In this document: positions 42,810 to 50,882 of the stretch, one piece after another
How positions within the stretch are numbered: position 1 is the stretch's first letter
Layout of the letters: every line of letters begins with the position of its first letter
Notes under the pieces: generated by a model
The model's database searches: none
What the model saw: the letters and a program-made list of their open reading frames with translations, nothing else
What the model was told of the DNA's origin: nothing
Origin: CAZJHD01 sp964545855
GTDB lineage: Bacteria; Planctomycetota; UBA1135; JACQFD01
Reading direction: 5' to 3'
DNA length: 64,000 bases
NCBI GenBank assembly: GCA_964545855.1
Contig: CAZJHD010000017.1
Location: 20,160 to 84,159, forward strand
Position numbers and translations under genes: made by a program

Positions 42810-45800
42810 GATCGACCGCGTCCGGCGCCGCTTCCCCGAGGCTGCTCCCGCTCCTCGCGCTCTTCTTCCTGTCGGGGGCAGCGGCCCTCGTCTACGAGGT
42901 CGTCTGGACGCGCCAGCTCGGCCTCGTGCTCGGCGTCGGCGCCGAGGCCGTCTCGACGGTGCTCGCGACGTTCATGGCCGGGCTCGCGCTCGGAAGCGCT
43001 CTCGCGCCTCGGCTGATGCGCGGCCGGCATCCGCTCGCCTTCTACGCCGTGGCCGAGGCGGCCGTGGCGGTGCTCGGCGCCGCGAGCCCGTTCCTGATCG
43101 GCGCGCTGCCGGACGTTTTCGTGCCGCTGGCGCGGACGTTCGGCGAAGGACCGCTCCTCGGCGCCGCCCGCGCGGCGCTCGCCGGCGCCGTGCTGCTGCC
43201 GGCGACGATCCTCATGGGCGCGACGCTCCCGGCCCTCGCGCAGTGGGCGAGCCTCCGCGGCACGCGGCTCGGCGCCTCGATCGGCCTCCTCTACGGCGTG
43301 AACACGCTCGGCGCCGTGGCGGGAACCCTCGGCGCGGCCTTCTTCCTCGTGGAGCTCCTGGGCCGACGCGGGACGATCCTCGCGGCGGCGGCCGTGAACC
43401 TCGGCGTCGCCCTCCTCGCCGGCGCCCTCGCGCGCCGGGCCTCCGCCGAAACTGGCCCCGAATCATTCACGTCCCCTCCGGGGCCGGCGAGCGCCTCCCG
43501 CCCGGCCGTGCACCAATTCGGGGCCAGTGTCTTCGGGGCCAGGGTCCGATCGAGCGCGATCCTCGCCGGCGCCCTCGCGGGCGCGACCGCGCTCGCCAGC
43601 GAGAGCCTGTGGACGCGCTACCTCGTCTACTCCGTGGGCGACAACTCGGCCTACGCCTTCGCCGAGATGCTCGCGATGACGCTCCTCGGCATCGGCGCCG
43701 GCAGCGCCCTCGCGGCGCCCTTCCTCGACCGGATGGAGCGGCCCCTCGCCGTGCTGGGCCGTCTGCTCGGCCTCGCCGCCATCGCCTGCGTCGCGAGCGT
43801 GAGCGTGCTCGAGGCGCCCGGACGCTACGCGGGGCTCGGCGACTGGCAGGGGGCATCGGCGCCTTGGAGCACCTTCGTGACGCACGGGCTGCTCGCGAGC
43901 GCGCGCGTCGTGCTGGTGCCGGCGATGCTCTTCGGCGCCGCCTTCGCCGTGGTCGCGCGCGTCGCGGCGACGGACGCGCGGGGAGCCGGCCGCGGCGTGG
44001 GGCGCGCGCTGGCGGCGAACACGATGGGCGCGATCGCCGGCGCCCTGGCGGGAGGGTTCCTGCTGCTGCCGGGCCTCGGCCTCGCGAAGGGGATGATCGC
44101 GGCGGCGCTCCTCGCCCTCGGCGCGAGCGTGGTCGCGTGGCGCGCCGAGCCGGCGACGCGGCGGTCGATGCCGCTCCTCGTCGGGCTGCTGGCGCTCTTC
44201 GCCGCCGCCTGCGGCTTCGCGCTCTCCCGCGAGGACGCGGCCGTGCGCGCGCTGCTGCAGGGGAGTCCGCGCGACCGTCTCGTCTTCTACGCCGACGGCG
44301 CCGTCTCCTCCGTGGGCGTCGTCGAGGACGCGCGCACGGGGCACCGCACGCTCTTCGTCGACGGCGACGGCCAGGCGGGGGACGGCCCCGAGATGATGCT
44401 CCACCTGCGCCTGCTCGGGCACCTGCCGGCGCTCCTCCACGAGGACCCGCGCAGCGCCCTCGTGATCGGCCTCGGCGCGGGCATCACCGTCGGCGCCCTC
44501 GCGTCGCATCCGCTCGAGACGCTGCAGGTGTGCGAGCTCTCGCCGACGATCCTGCGCATGCACCGGGAAGGCTGGTTCGAGGCGGGGAGCGGCGGGGTCC
44601 TCTCCGATCCGCGTCTGCGCGTCGTCGTCGCGGACGGCCGCAACCACCTGCTGGCCTCCGACCGGCTCTGGGACGTCATCACGACGGACCCCATCGACCC
44701 CGACGACGCCGGCGTCTCGAACCTCTACGCGCGCGAGTTCTACGAGCTGGTCGCCGCGCGGCTCGCGCCCGGCGGCGTGGCCTGCCAATGGATCACCCAG
44801 AGCTACGGGCCGGAGGTGACGCGGAGCCTGATCGAGGCCTTCCGCGGCGTCTTCGCCGACTGCGTCCTCTTCGACGCCGGCTTCACGACGGTGCTCGCGG
44901 GACGCAAGCGTGGCGGCACGCCGGCGGACTACGCGCGTCTCGAGCGGGCCTTCGACGACGCACACATCGCGCGCTCGCTCGCGGAGGTGGGGATCGACGG
45001 CCCGGAGGATCTCCTCGCGCTGCAGCTCGCGGGGCCGGAGGCGCTCGCGGCCTTCTGTGCGGGCGCCGTGCCCAACACCGACGACCGGCCCGTGGCCGAG
45101 GTGGTGGCGCCGCGCACCACCTGGGGCGTGTCGGCGACGGAGTGGGTCGAGCGCGCGCGGACGCTCTACGGGATGCGGAGCCTCGACCGCGCAGCCGTCG
45201 TGGCCGACTGGAGCGAGACCCGCGAGCACGCCCTCGCGCCGGCCTTCGAGGCGATGACACGGGCGCTCGCCTCGCGTCTCGTGGCGCCGCGGGAGCGGCC
45301 CGAGGACGTGGAGCGTGCTCCCCGCCTCGTCCTGCGTTCGCTAGTTGCCCCGGCGCCACGCTACGTCGACCTCATGGCGGGCTTCGACGAGTGCGAGGTG
45401 CCGGCGGGGACGGTGGACGCCGAGTTCGACCGACTCTTCGGAACGGGCATCGCCGCCCTCGACCTCGCGCCGGGCACGCCGGCGACGGACGCCCGGGCCG
45501 TGCGGAAGTTCGAGGAGGCGCTCGCTCTGCGGCCGCAGTCGCTGCGGGCGTCCTTCGGCCTCGCCGTCGCGCATGCGCAGGCAGGCAGCCCCGCGCTCGC
45601 GATCGACGCGGCGATGGGAGTGCTTCGCCGCGCGCGCAACGCACGGGACGTTCTGGAGCCCTTCGCGCTGCTCCAGGTCGACCGTCTCGTCGCGGCGGCC
45701 GCGGAGCCCGGAGCCGCCGGCGCCTCCGCGCGCGGCGCCCTCGAGGCGCTCGCGGGCTCGGCCGCGGGAGCGGGCGGCTGGGACGCGTGGTGGTCCGGCG

Positions 45801-45862
45801 CGCGCGCCCGCGCCTCGCTCGACGAGCAGGCGGGTCGGATCGAGTTGCGGGAGGAGGAGTGA
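42806..45862 (+). CDS. fused MFS-like membrane/spermidine-synthase-like protein
   Basis: 1018 residues from GTG 42806. The N-terminal about 470 residues contain roughly 12 membrane helices (LLPLLALFFLSGAAALVYEVVWTRQLG is the family opening). A cytoplasmic polyamine-aminopropyltransferase-like Rossmann domain follows (about 480-740): VIGLGAGITVGAL, VCELSPTIL, VADGRNHLL, TTDPIDPDDAGVSNLYAREF. The C-terminus has TPR-like helices (about 880-950). The catalytic Asp pair of true spermidine synthases is only partly matched, so the reaction is uncertain. The loop at about 215-243 is encoded by a hairpin repeat inserted in frame. It is translationally coupled to the ETF-QO gene. Confidence 0.85.
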   Translation: MRSTASGAASPRLLPLLALFFLSGAAALVYEVVWTRQLGLVLGVGAEAVSTVLATFMAGLALGSALAPRLMRGRHPLAFYAVAEAAVAVLGAASPFLIGALPDVFVPLARTFGEGPLLGAARAALAGAVLLPATILMGATLPALAQWASLRGTRLGASIGLLYGVNTLGAVAGTLGAAFFLVELLGRRGTILAAAAVNLGVALLAGALARRASAETGPESFTSPPGPASASRPAVHQFGASVFGARVRSSAILAGALAGATALASESLWTRYLVYSVGDNSAYAFAEMLAMTLLGIGAGSALAAPFLDRMERPLAVLGRLLGLAAIACVASVSVLEAPGRYAGLGDWQGASAPWSTFVTHGLLASARVVLVPAMLFGAAFAVVARVAATDARGAGRGVGRALAANTMGAIAGALAGGFLLLPGLGLAKGMIAAALLALGASVVAWRAEPATRRSMPLLVGLLALFAAACGFALSREDAAVRALLQGSPRDRLVFYADGAVSSVGVVEDARTGHRTLFVDGDGQAGDGPEMMLHLRLLGHLPALLHEDPRSALVIGLGAGITVGALASHPLETLQVCELSPTILRMHREGWFEAGSGGVLSDPRLRVVVADGRNHLLASDRLWDVITTDPIDPDDAGVSNLYAREFYELVAARLAPGGVACQWITQSYGPEVTRSLIEAFRGVFADCVLFDAGFTTVLAGRKRGGTPADYARLERAFDDAHIARSLAEVGIDGPEDLLALQLAGPEALAAFCAGAVPNTDDRPVAEVVAPRTTWGVSATEWVERARTLYGMRSLDRAAVVADWSETREHALAPAFEAMTRALASRLVAPRERPEDVERAPRLVLRSLVAPAPRYVDLMAGFDECEVPAGTVDAEFDRLFGTGIAALDLAPGTPATDARAVRKFEEALALRPQSLRASFGLAVAHAQAGSPALAIDAAMGVLRRARNARDVLEPFALLQVDRLVAAAAEPGAAGASARGALEALAGSAAGAGGWDAWWSGARARASLDEQAGRIELREEE
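43451..43528. repeat. hairpin repeat, copy B, inside a coding sequence
   Basis: Left arm actggccccgaatcattcacg (43451-43471) matches the reverse complement of copy A at 19 of 21 positions shown by alignment, and the outer 13 bases pair perfectly with 43516-43528. A further ggggccag relic follows at 43535. The element is translated in frame as a Pro/Ser-rich loop between membrane halves of the fused MFS protein. Confidence 0.75.
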
Positions 45863-45876
45863 GAGGGCGCGGCGAG

Positions 45877-48800
45877 TCAGCGGCGCGACGACCGCTTCCG
45901 CGTCCTGCGGCCTCGCGGCCTCTCTTTGCGGCGAGGGGTCGGCGTCGGCCGCACTGTGGTCGGCGTTCCACCGAGAATCCTCTGAGAGAGAGCAACGAGT
46001 GCATCACCGACCGCATTGAGCACGCTCGTTTCCGGCTCCGAGTCGAGCGCTTCGAGGAGAGGGCCAAGGGCGCGGAGATCTCGCAGCTCGCCGAGCGCGC
46101 GCGCGGCGGATGCACGGACGTCCGCCGCTGTTCCCGAACGGAATATCGCGAGCACGGGTTCGAGAGCGCGCGAGTCGCGGAGCGAGCCTAGTGCATCGAG
46201 AGCATGCCCGCGAATGGAGCTGTTCTCGTCGTTGCGCAAGAGTTCGAGAAGGGGAGCGACGCTGCGCGCATCTTTGAGGAAGCTGAGTGCTACGGTGATT
46301 GCTCCGCGAACAGACTCATCCGGCTCTCGCCGAAGCCGCTCGAGCAGGAGCTCGAGTGCACGCGAGTCTCGAGACGCTCCGAGGAGGGTCGCAGCCATCG
46401 CACGGTTGTCGCTCGAAGTTGATTCGCGCAACGCCTTCACAAACGGCTCGATTGGACCCGGCTGGGTGAATGCAATTCGAAGGCATACGATTGCGACTCG
46501 AGCGAACGGGGCGATCGCATCACGGGATACGCGCACGAGGAACTCGCCCGCGCGAGCGTCTCCCGCCTTTACGAGGCCCAGAGTAGCCGCGAAGCGGACC
46601 CACCAATCCTTCCCTGCGTCGTGCACCGCAACGAGCGTCTCGGCGCATCGCTCCCATCGAGTCGTTCCCACGGCCGCACCAGCAGCGAAACGGACGACGA
46701 CCTCCTTGTCGTTTCGAAGGGTCTCCAGCAATGGCCCGAGCGCGCGCGCGTCGCCGAGCGATCCAAGCGCTCTCGCGGCGGAGCTGCGGACTCTAGGGTC
46801 GTCGTCCTCGCGAAGAGACCCGACCAGGGCTTCGAGGGCTGCCGTGTCTCCAATTGCGCCGAGTGATTCGGCGACGGCGCTACGAATCGACGCCTCTTCC
46901 GCACTCCGGATCAATCGGATGAGGGGTGTGAGAGCGCGCACATCGCGTAGTGCGCCCAGACTCTCCGCCACCCTGGCTCGTTGCTTCGCGCAGTTCGAAG
47001 CGGTCAAGGCCGCGAGAACCGCATCGAATGCTCTTTCGCCGATCCGCGATCCGACCAACCGAGGCAGGACTCCCAGCGCGAGCCGGCGGAAGGCCTCGAT
47101 CTCCTCGTCCAGCAGGCACGGGACGAGCCGCTCGATCACCTCGTCGACCGTCTTCGCTGCGACGTTCGGTGCGTCGACGCAGCAGCGGGCGGCGAAGAGG
47201 ACGTTCTTGTGCAGGCGCTTCGTGATCCACGCATAGCGGGGCACCGTCCACCGGGTCAGGAGGTCGCCGATCAGCTTCTCTGCTGCCGCTGGTCGTCCTT
47301 GAAGGATCGAGAGGGAGCCGATGCCCAGGAGGAGCACCTCCTCCCAGCGGGAATCGAACCAGCGCCTCCTTGCGACGGAGCCGAACTGCTCCGTCGCGTG
47401 GAGGTGCGCCGCGGCGAAGAACTCCTGGAACGTGAGGTGGAGGAACCCCACGAGGCCCGGGCCGCGCTCGACGAGGATCTGGAGCTCGTCCTCGGCCTTG
47501 CGCAGGAACTCGCGCGCCGAGGCTTCGGCGACTCCCGCCGCGACGCCGCTGCGCTCGACGAGCGCCGAGGCGATGCGTGCCTCCACTTCCGAGCGTGGAG
47601 CGGCGCCTGCGGCGTGGTGCACGTGGAGCCAGTAGGCGAGCCGGCCGAGGACGGGCACCGCCTCGGACTCGTACTCGAGGCGCGCCGAAGCGCTACGAGC
47701 GCCCGCGACGAGTCGGCGGGCGTTGCTCCAGGTCTCGCAGAGCGCCCGCGCCACGATCTCGTAGACGCGAACTCGATGCGACGGAAGCTGACCCTCTGCG
47801 CGATGCACCAGCGCAAGGGCCGAGAGCAGGAATGGGTTGCGCGCGAGGGCGCCGAGGCGCGAGTCGCTACGCAACGACTTTGCGAGATCGGCGGCCTCCC
47901 CTTCTGCAGTCGGACGGTCGCGCTCGGCGGCCTCGTCGTCGAGCGCCGACTCCCAGGTGCGATAGGCAGTGAACCAATTGCGAAGGTATCGAGCGACCTG
48001 CTCGTCCCCAAACGGCAGCAGGACTACCTCTCCGCGCTCAGGGAGATCGAGCGGCCCGAAGCCCAGGATCCGGCTCGTGACGACGAATCGGCTCTTCGGG
48101 AACAGTGCGGCGAATTGCTCGATCCAGCTCGCGGCGTCGTCTCGTTGGCCAGCCGGCACCTCATCGACTCCGTCGAGCAGAACGAGGCAGCGTCCGGCGT
48201 CCAGCTCGGTCTCGAGCAGCCTCGCGATCGATGCCTCCTCGAGCCCGGTTTGAGACGCATGGAGGTAGCGCGCGATCGACCGGAGGACAGTCGGCGGATC
48301 GGCAGTCGCGTCGTCCGTGCGTCGCAAGGACTCGCGGATCTCCAGCAAGCGGCCGATCGAGACGAGGACGGGAAGGAGCCGTTCATCGATCCCCAAGCGC
48401 GCACGGCACGTGGATCGACCGTCGGCGGCCGTGAGTGCGAGCCACTTGAGGAGCGTCGACTTCCCGCTGCCGGGGTCGCCAAGGACGACGAGATGGCGCT
48501 GCTTCGCGAAGACCACCTCGAACGGTTGCGGTGAGGTGAGGTCACGGCGGAGCGACCAGGGAGCGATCGAGAGAACGTCGTGCAGCGGAGCGCCCTTCTT
48601 GGGGTCTCGAGTGCGCTTCCTCGCGCGCTCGATCGCTTCGATCGGGAGCAGCGCGTCCGCGAGTTGCAGGCGCCGCACCTCGACCTCGAGTGGCGTGAAG
48701 ACGCTCGCAAGGTCGAGGCTCGGCGGCTCCTTCCTCGTGAGCCGGAGGCCGACGTAGCGGAGCCTGCGGACGGCGGGGGCGTCGAGCGCCGCGAGGAGCT

Positions 48801-49446
48801 TCGCTCGGCGCGGCTCGAGGTCCTCGGCGGACGCGACGAACTTCGACGCGTCGCGTCGCTTGGCCGCGGCGGCGGGGTAGACGTGCGCGACAGTCCGGTC
48901 GCGGAGAGTGGTTCCCAGGTACTGGAGCCTGGTCCGGAGCTTCGCCGGGAGCGACCGCAGAACGTCGTCGGTCACCGCCAGCGACTTCGCGGGTGCGGCG
49001 CGCTCGAGGTGGCCGCAGCGGTCGAGGTCGGGGCTCGCGAGCTTGCCGCTGTCTCGCTCGAACGGCACGCGTCCGCAGTGGGCCGCGATCCGCATGTCGA
49101 ACCCGCTCTTCGCGAGGTGCTCCAGGAGCTCGATCCCGAGCAGGCCCGCCCGCATCGCGGCGCCGGTGATCGTCTCCGTCGACCGCGGGCGTCGTGAGCC
49201 GTGCTCGCTCACGAAGATCATCACGCCGTCGCCCTGCCAGCCGAGCGGCTCCATCGCGTCGAAGGCCCTCGCGATCTCCTCAACGGCGCGGTGGAATTCC
49301 GCGCGGCGCGCGAGCGCGGTCCCCTCGGAGAGCTCGAAGTCTCCGCTCGATCCCACGCGATCGAGGCGAACGAAGCCGAGCTCTATCGGCTCGCCGGGAG
49401 GGACCGACTCCCACCACGGCCCCGCGCCGCTCGACGTTTCGGTCAT
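45877..49446 (-). CDS. NLR-like STAND ATPase: cyclase-like domain, NACHT, HEAT repeats
   Basis: 1189 residues from ATG 49446. N-terminus (about 20-190) resembles a class III nucleotidyl cyclase domain: LDRVGSSG with D29, QGDGVMIFV with D73, then RIAAHCGRVPF; but the catalytic Asn-Arg helix is replaced (LDRCGHLERAA). NACHT domain about 310-640: P-loop GDPGSGKST (323-331), Walker B LVLLDGVDEV (421-430), VVTSRI (455-460), HLTFQEFFAA. C-terminal half: HEAT/PBS-like repeats (DARALGPLLETLRND, VRSSAARALGSLGD) and a basic tail. The layout (effector or sensor, NTPase switch, solenoid sensor) is that of bacterial NLRs. The start overlaps the AlbA_2 stop by four bases. Confidence 0.88.
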   Translation of the reverse strand: MTETSSGAGPWWESVPPGEPIELGFVRLDRVGSSGDFELSEGTALARRAEFHRAVEEIARAFDAMEPLGWQGDGVMIFVSEHGSRRPRSTETITGAAMRAGLLGIELLEHLAKSGFDMRIAAHCGRVPFERDSGKLASPDLDRCGHLERAAPAKSLAVTDDVLRSLPAKLRTRLQYLGTTLRDRTVAHVYPAAAAKRRDASKFVASAEDLEPRRAKLLAALDAPAVRRLRYVGLRLTRKEPPSLDLASVFTPLEVEVRRLQLADALLPIEAIERARKRTRDPKKGAPLHDVLSIAPWSLRRDLTSPQPFEVVFAKQRHLVVLGDPGSGKSTLLKWLALTAADGRSTCRARLGIDERLLPVLVSIGRLLEIRESLRRTDDATADPPTVLRSIARYLHASQTGLEEASIARLLETELDAGRCLVLLDGVDEVPAGQRDDAASWIEQFAALFPKSRFVVTSRILGFGPLDLPERGEVVLLPFGDEQVARYLRNWFTAYRTWESALDDEAAERDRPTAEGEAADLAKSLRSDSRLGALARNPFLLSALALVHRAEGQLPSHRVRVYEIVARALCETWSNARRLVAGARSASARLEYESEAVPVLGRLAYWLHVHHAAGAAPRSEVEARIASALVERSGVAAGVAEASAREFLRKAEDELQILVERGPGLVGFLHLTFQEFFAAAHLHATEQFGSVARRRWFDSRWEEVLLLGIGSLSILQGRPAAAEKLIGDLLTRWTVPRYAWITKRLHKNVLFAARCCVDAPNVAAKTVDEVIERLVPCLLDEEIEAFRRLALGVLPRLVGSRIGERAFDAVLAALTASNCAKQRARVAESLGALRDVRALTPLIRLIRSAEEASIRSAVAESLGAIGDTAALEALVGSLREDDDPRVRSSAARALGSLGDARALGPLLETLRNDKEVVVRFAAGAAVGTTRWERCAETLVAVHDAGKDWWVRFAATLGLVKAGDARAGEFLVRVSRDAIAPFARVAIVCLRIAFTQPGPIEPFVKALRESTSSDNRAMAATLLGASRDSRALELLLERLRREPDESVRGAITVALSFLKDARSVAPLLELLRNDENSSIRGHALDALGSLRDSRALEPVLAIFRSGTAADVRASAARALGELRDLRALGPLLEALDSEPETSVLNAVGDALVALSQRILGGTPTTVRPTPTPRRKERPRGRRTRKRSSRR

Positions 49447-50645
49447 CGGGACGCGGGCTTCGTGCGGAGTGCCACCAAGAGGGAAGGACCCCGCTCCTCG
49501 ATCTCGGGCTCAGGGAGGCTCTGCTCCCGCATGATCCGGAGCACGCGAGGCACGCCGCTGCCGCGCTCCGTCATCATGCCGCGCTTCGCGAGGACGCCGG
49601 CGAGGAGGGGATTGCGCTCGACGTGGACGCCGAGCCGCACCGCCTCCACGGACACCGAGTTCAGGAGCCGCCCCGGGCTCGAGACCTCGAGACGATCGTC
49701 GTAGACCGTCACCAGGATCGGGCTGCGGATCGCGTAGTCGCGGTGGGCGATCGCGTTGCGCACGACCTCGCGAATCGCCTCGAGGGGAAGGCTCGGCTCC
49801 GGCGCCTCGGACTCGAATCCCTCGATGCGCGACGGAGACCGGAGGTGGTCGAGGATGAACCGCTCCGTTCCCGTGATCTGCGCGTCGAGCGTGCCGCCGA
49901 TCTCCTTGCGATCGAGGAACTCCATGCCGACGTCGACCCCGGGGCTCCGCGCAGCCGAGACGCGCGCCCAGGGAAGCGGCCGCTGCGGATCGCGCGCGAA
50001 GCAGAGGACGCCCATGAGCGAGAGGCCTTCCGTCGTGAGGATCTTGAGGGCCGTGAGGAGCCTTCGCAGGGCCTCGGCGTCCGTCGGCGGCTCATCGCCG
50101 TAAGCGAGGCGGTGGAACTCTCGGAATCGCGTCGAGTCGAGATCGTCGAGGCTCGTCCCCGGGACGGGCAGCTCGTCGGGAACGAGCGCGGACGCGGCCG
50201 CGGACTGGACGAGCCGGCGCACTTCGTCGCCCGACGCGAGCCGTCGGCTCGCGCCGCCGCGCACGTAGTACTTGCCGCCGCTCGTCCGGTACGGCCTCCC
50301 CGGGGCGAATCCCGGTACTTCGGTGACGAGCAGCGCGACCGCGCCGTACTCGACCTTCACGTGGCGGCACGCGATCGGCGGCTCCACGTTGTGCTGGCAC
50401 ACGTCGTCGAGGAGCGTCAGCAGATCGTCGGCGCTCGCGCGGTCGCCGACTCCCGAGGGGGTGGAATCGGCATCCACGCCGAGCCAGAGTCGCCCGCCTC
50501 CGCTGTTGGCAAAGGAGACGATAGCGGCCGCGAGGTCGTCCGCCTGGGGACGCCTGCGAACCACCGACTTGAACTCGTTCCGCGAGTCCTCCCCGAGGCG
50601 CAGGGTCCGCTCGATCGATTCGGGCGTGGGTTCCTCGGGGAGCAT
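49443..50645 (-). CDS. AlbA_2 (Schlafen-like) and HATPase_c_4 ATP-binding protein
   Basis: 400 residues. N-terminal AlbA_2 domain (about 10-130): EDSRNEFKSVVRR, IVSFANSGGGRLWLGV, YRTSGGKYYVRGGASRR. C-terminal HATPase_c_4 (about 285-390): EVVRNAIAHRDYAI (N-box), LEVSSPGRL, KRGMMTERGSGVPRV (glycine lid). These proteins are often annotated as RecG-like or transcriptional regulators and occur in defence islands; nucleic-acid binding controlled by ATP is likely. The stop overlaps the NACHT gene start (ATGA), so the two products are probably made together. A TACGAT -10-like hexamer lies at 50753-50748. Confidence 0.9.
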   Translation of the reverse strand: MLPEEPTPESIERTLRLGEDSRNEFKSVVRRRPQADDLAAAIVSFANSGGGRLWLGVDADSTPSGVGDRASADDLLTLLDDVCQHNVEPPIACRHVKVEYGAVALLVTEVPGFAPGRPYRTSGGKYYVRGGASRRLASGDEVRRLVQSAAASALVPDELPVPGTSLDDLDSTRFREFHRLAYGDEPPTDAEALRRLLTALKILTTEGLSLMGVLCFARDPQRPLPWARVSAARSPGVDVGMEFLDRKEIGGTLDAQITGTERFILDHLRSPSRIEGFESEAPEPSLPLEAIREVVRNAIAHRDYAIRSPILVTVYDDRLEVSSPGRLLNSVSVEAVRLGVHVERNPLLAGVLAKRGMMTERGSGVPRVLRIMREQSLPEPEIEERGPSLLVALRTKPASR

Positions 50646-50747
50646 GGAGGTGCCTGGGGAGTTCTGTCGAGACTTCGAGTCGCGCTACGACCGAATCGCC
50701 GAGCCGTCCGAGGTCCCGTTGCGTTCGTCGAGTCGACCGTCGCTCGG

Positions 50748-50753
50748 ATCGTA
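50748..50753 (-). promoter_or_regulatory. putative -10 hexamer of the AlbA_2-NACHT operon
   Basis: TACGAT on the minus strand, 103 bases before the AlbA_2 start. The same hexamer occurs before the first CHAT gene (58165-58160) and the HEAT/VWA gene. The -35 is not convincing. Confidence 0.3.
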
Positions 50754-50823
50754 GCAAGCCGCCGAGACGGTCGAGAGCGTGTCGGGATCGTCCGCCGGAC
50801 GGACGAGAGACTCTCTTCCTCGT

Positions 50824-50839
50824 AGGGTCGAGCGACCCT
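50824..50839 (-). terminator. small hairpin after the second CHAT gene in the operon
   Basis: agggtcg and cgaccct are perfectly complementary with a 2-base loop. It lies in the 237-base gap between the CHAT gene stop... and the AlbA_2 start, but on the minus strand the CHAT stop at 50883 is upstream of it only in the direction of transcription, so it could slow read-through into the AlbA_2-NACHT genes. No T-tract. Confidence 0.3.
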
Positions 50840-50882
50840 TCGTCGCCCTCGCCTTGCGATCGGCTCTCGAGGCGACCGGACT

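Noticed and set aside
45877..49446. Calling the NACHT protein an active adenylate cyclase
   Set aside because: The Asn-Arg catalytic helix is not conserved, so only a cyclase-like fold is claimed.
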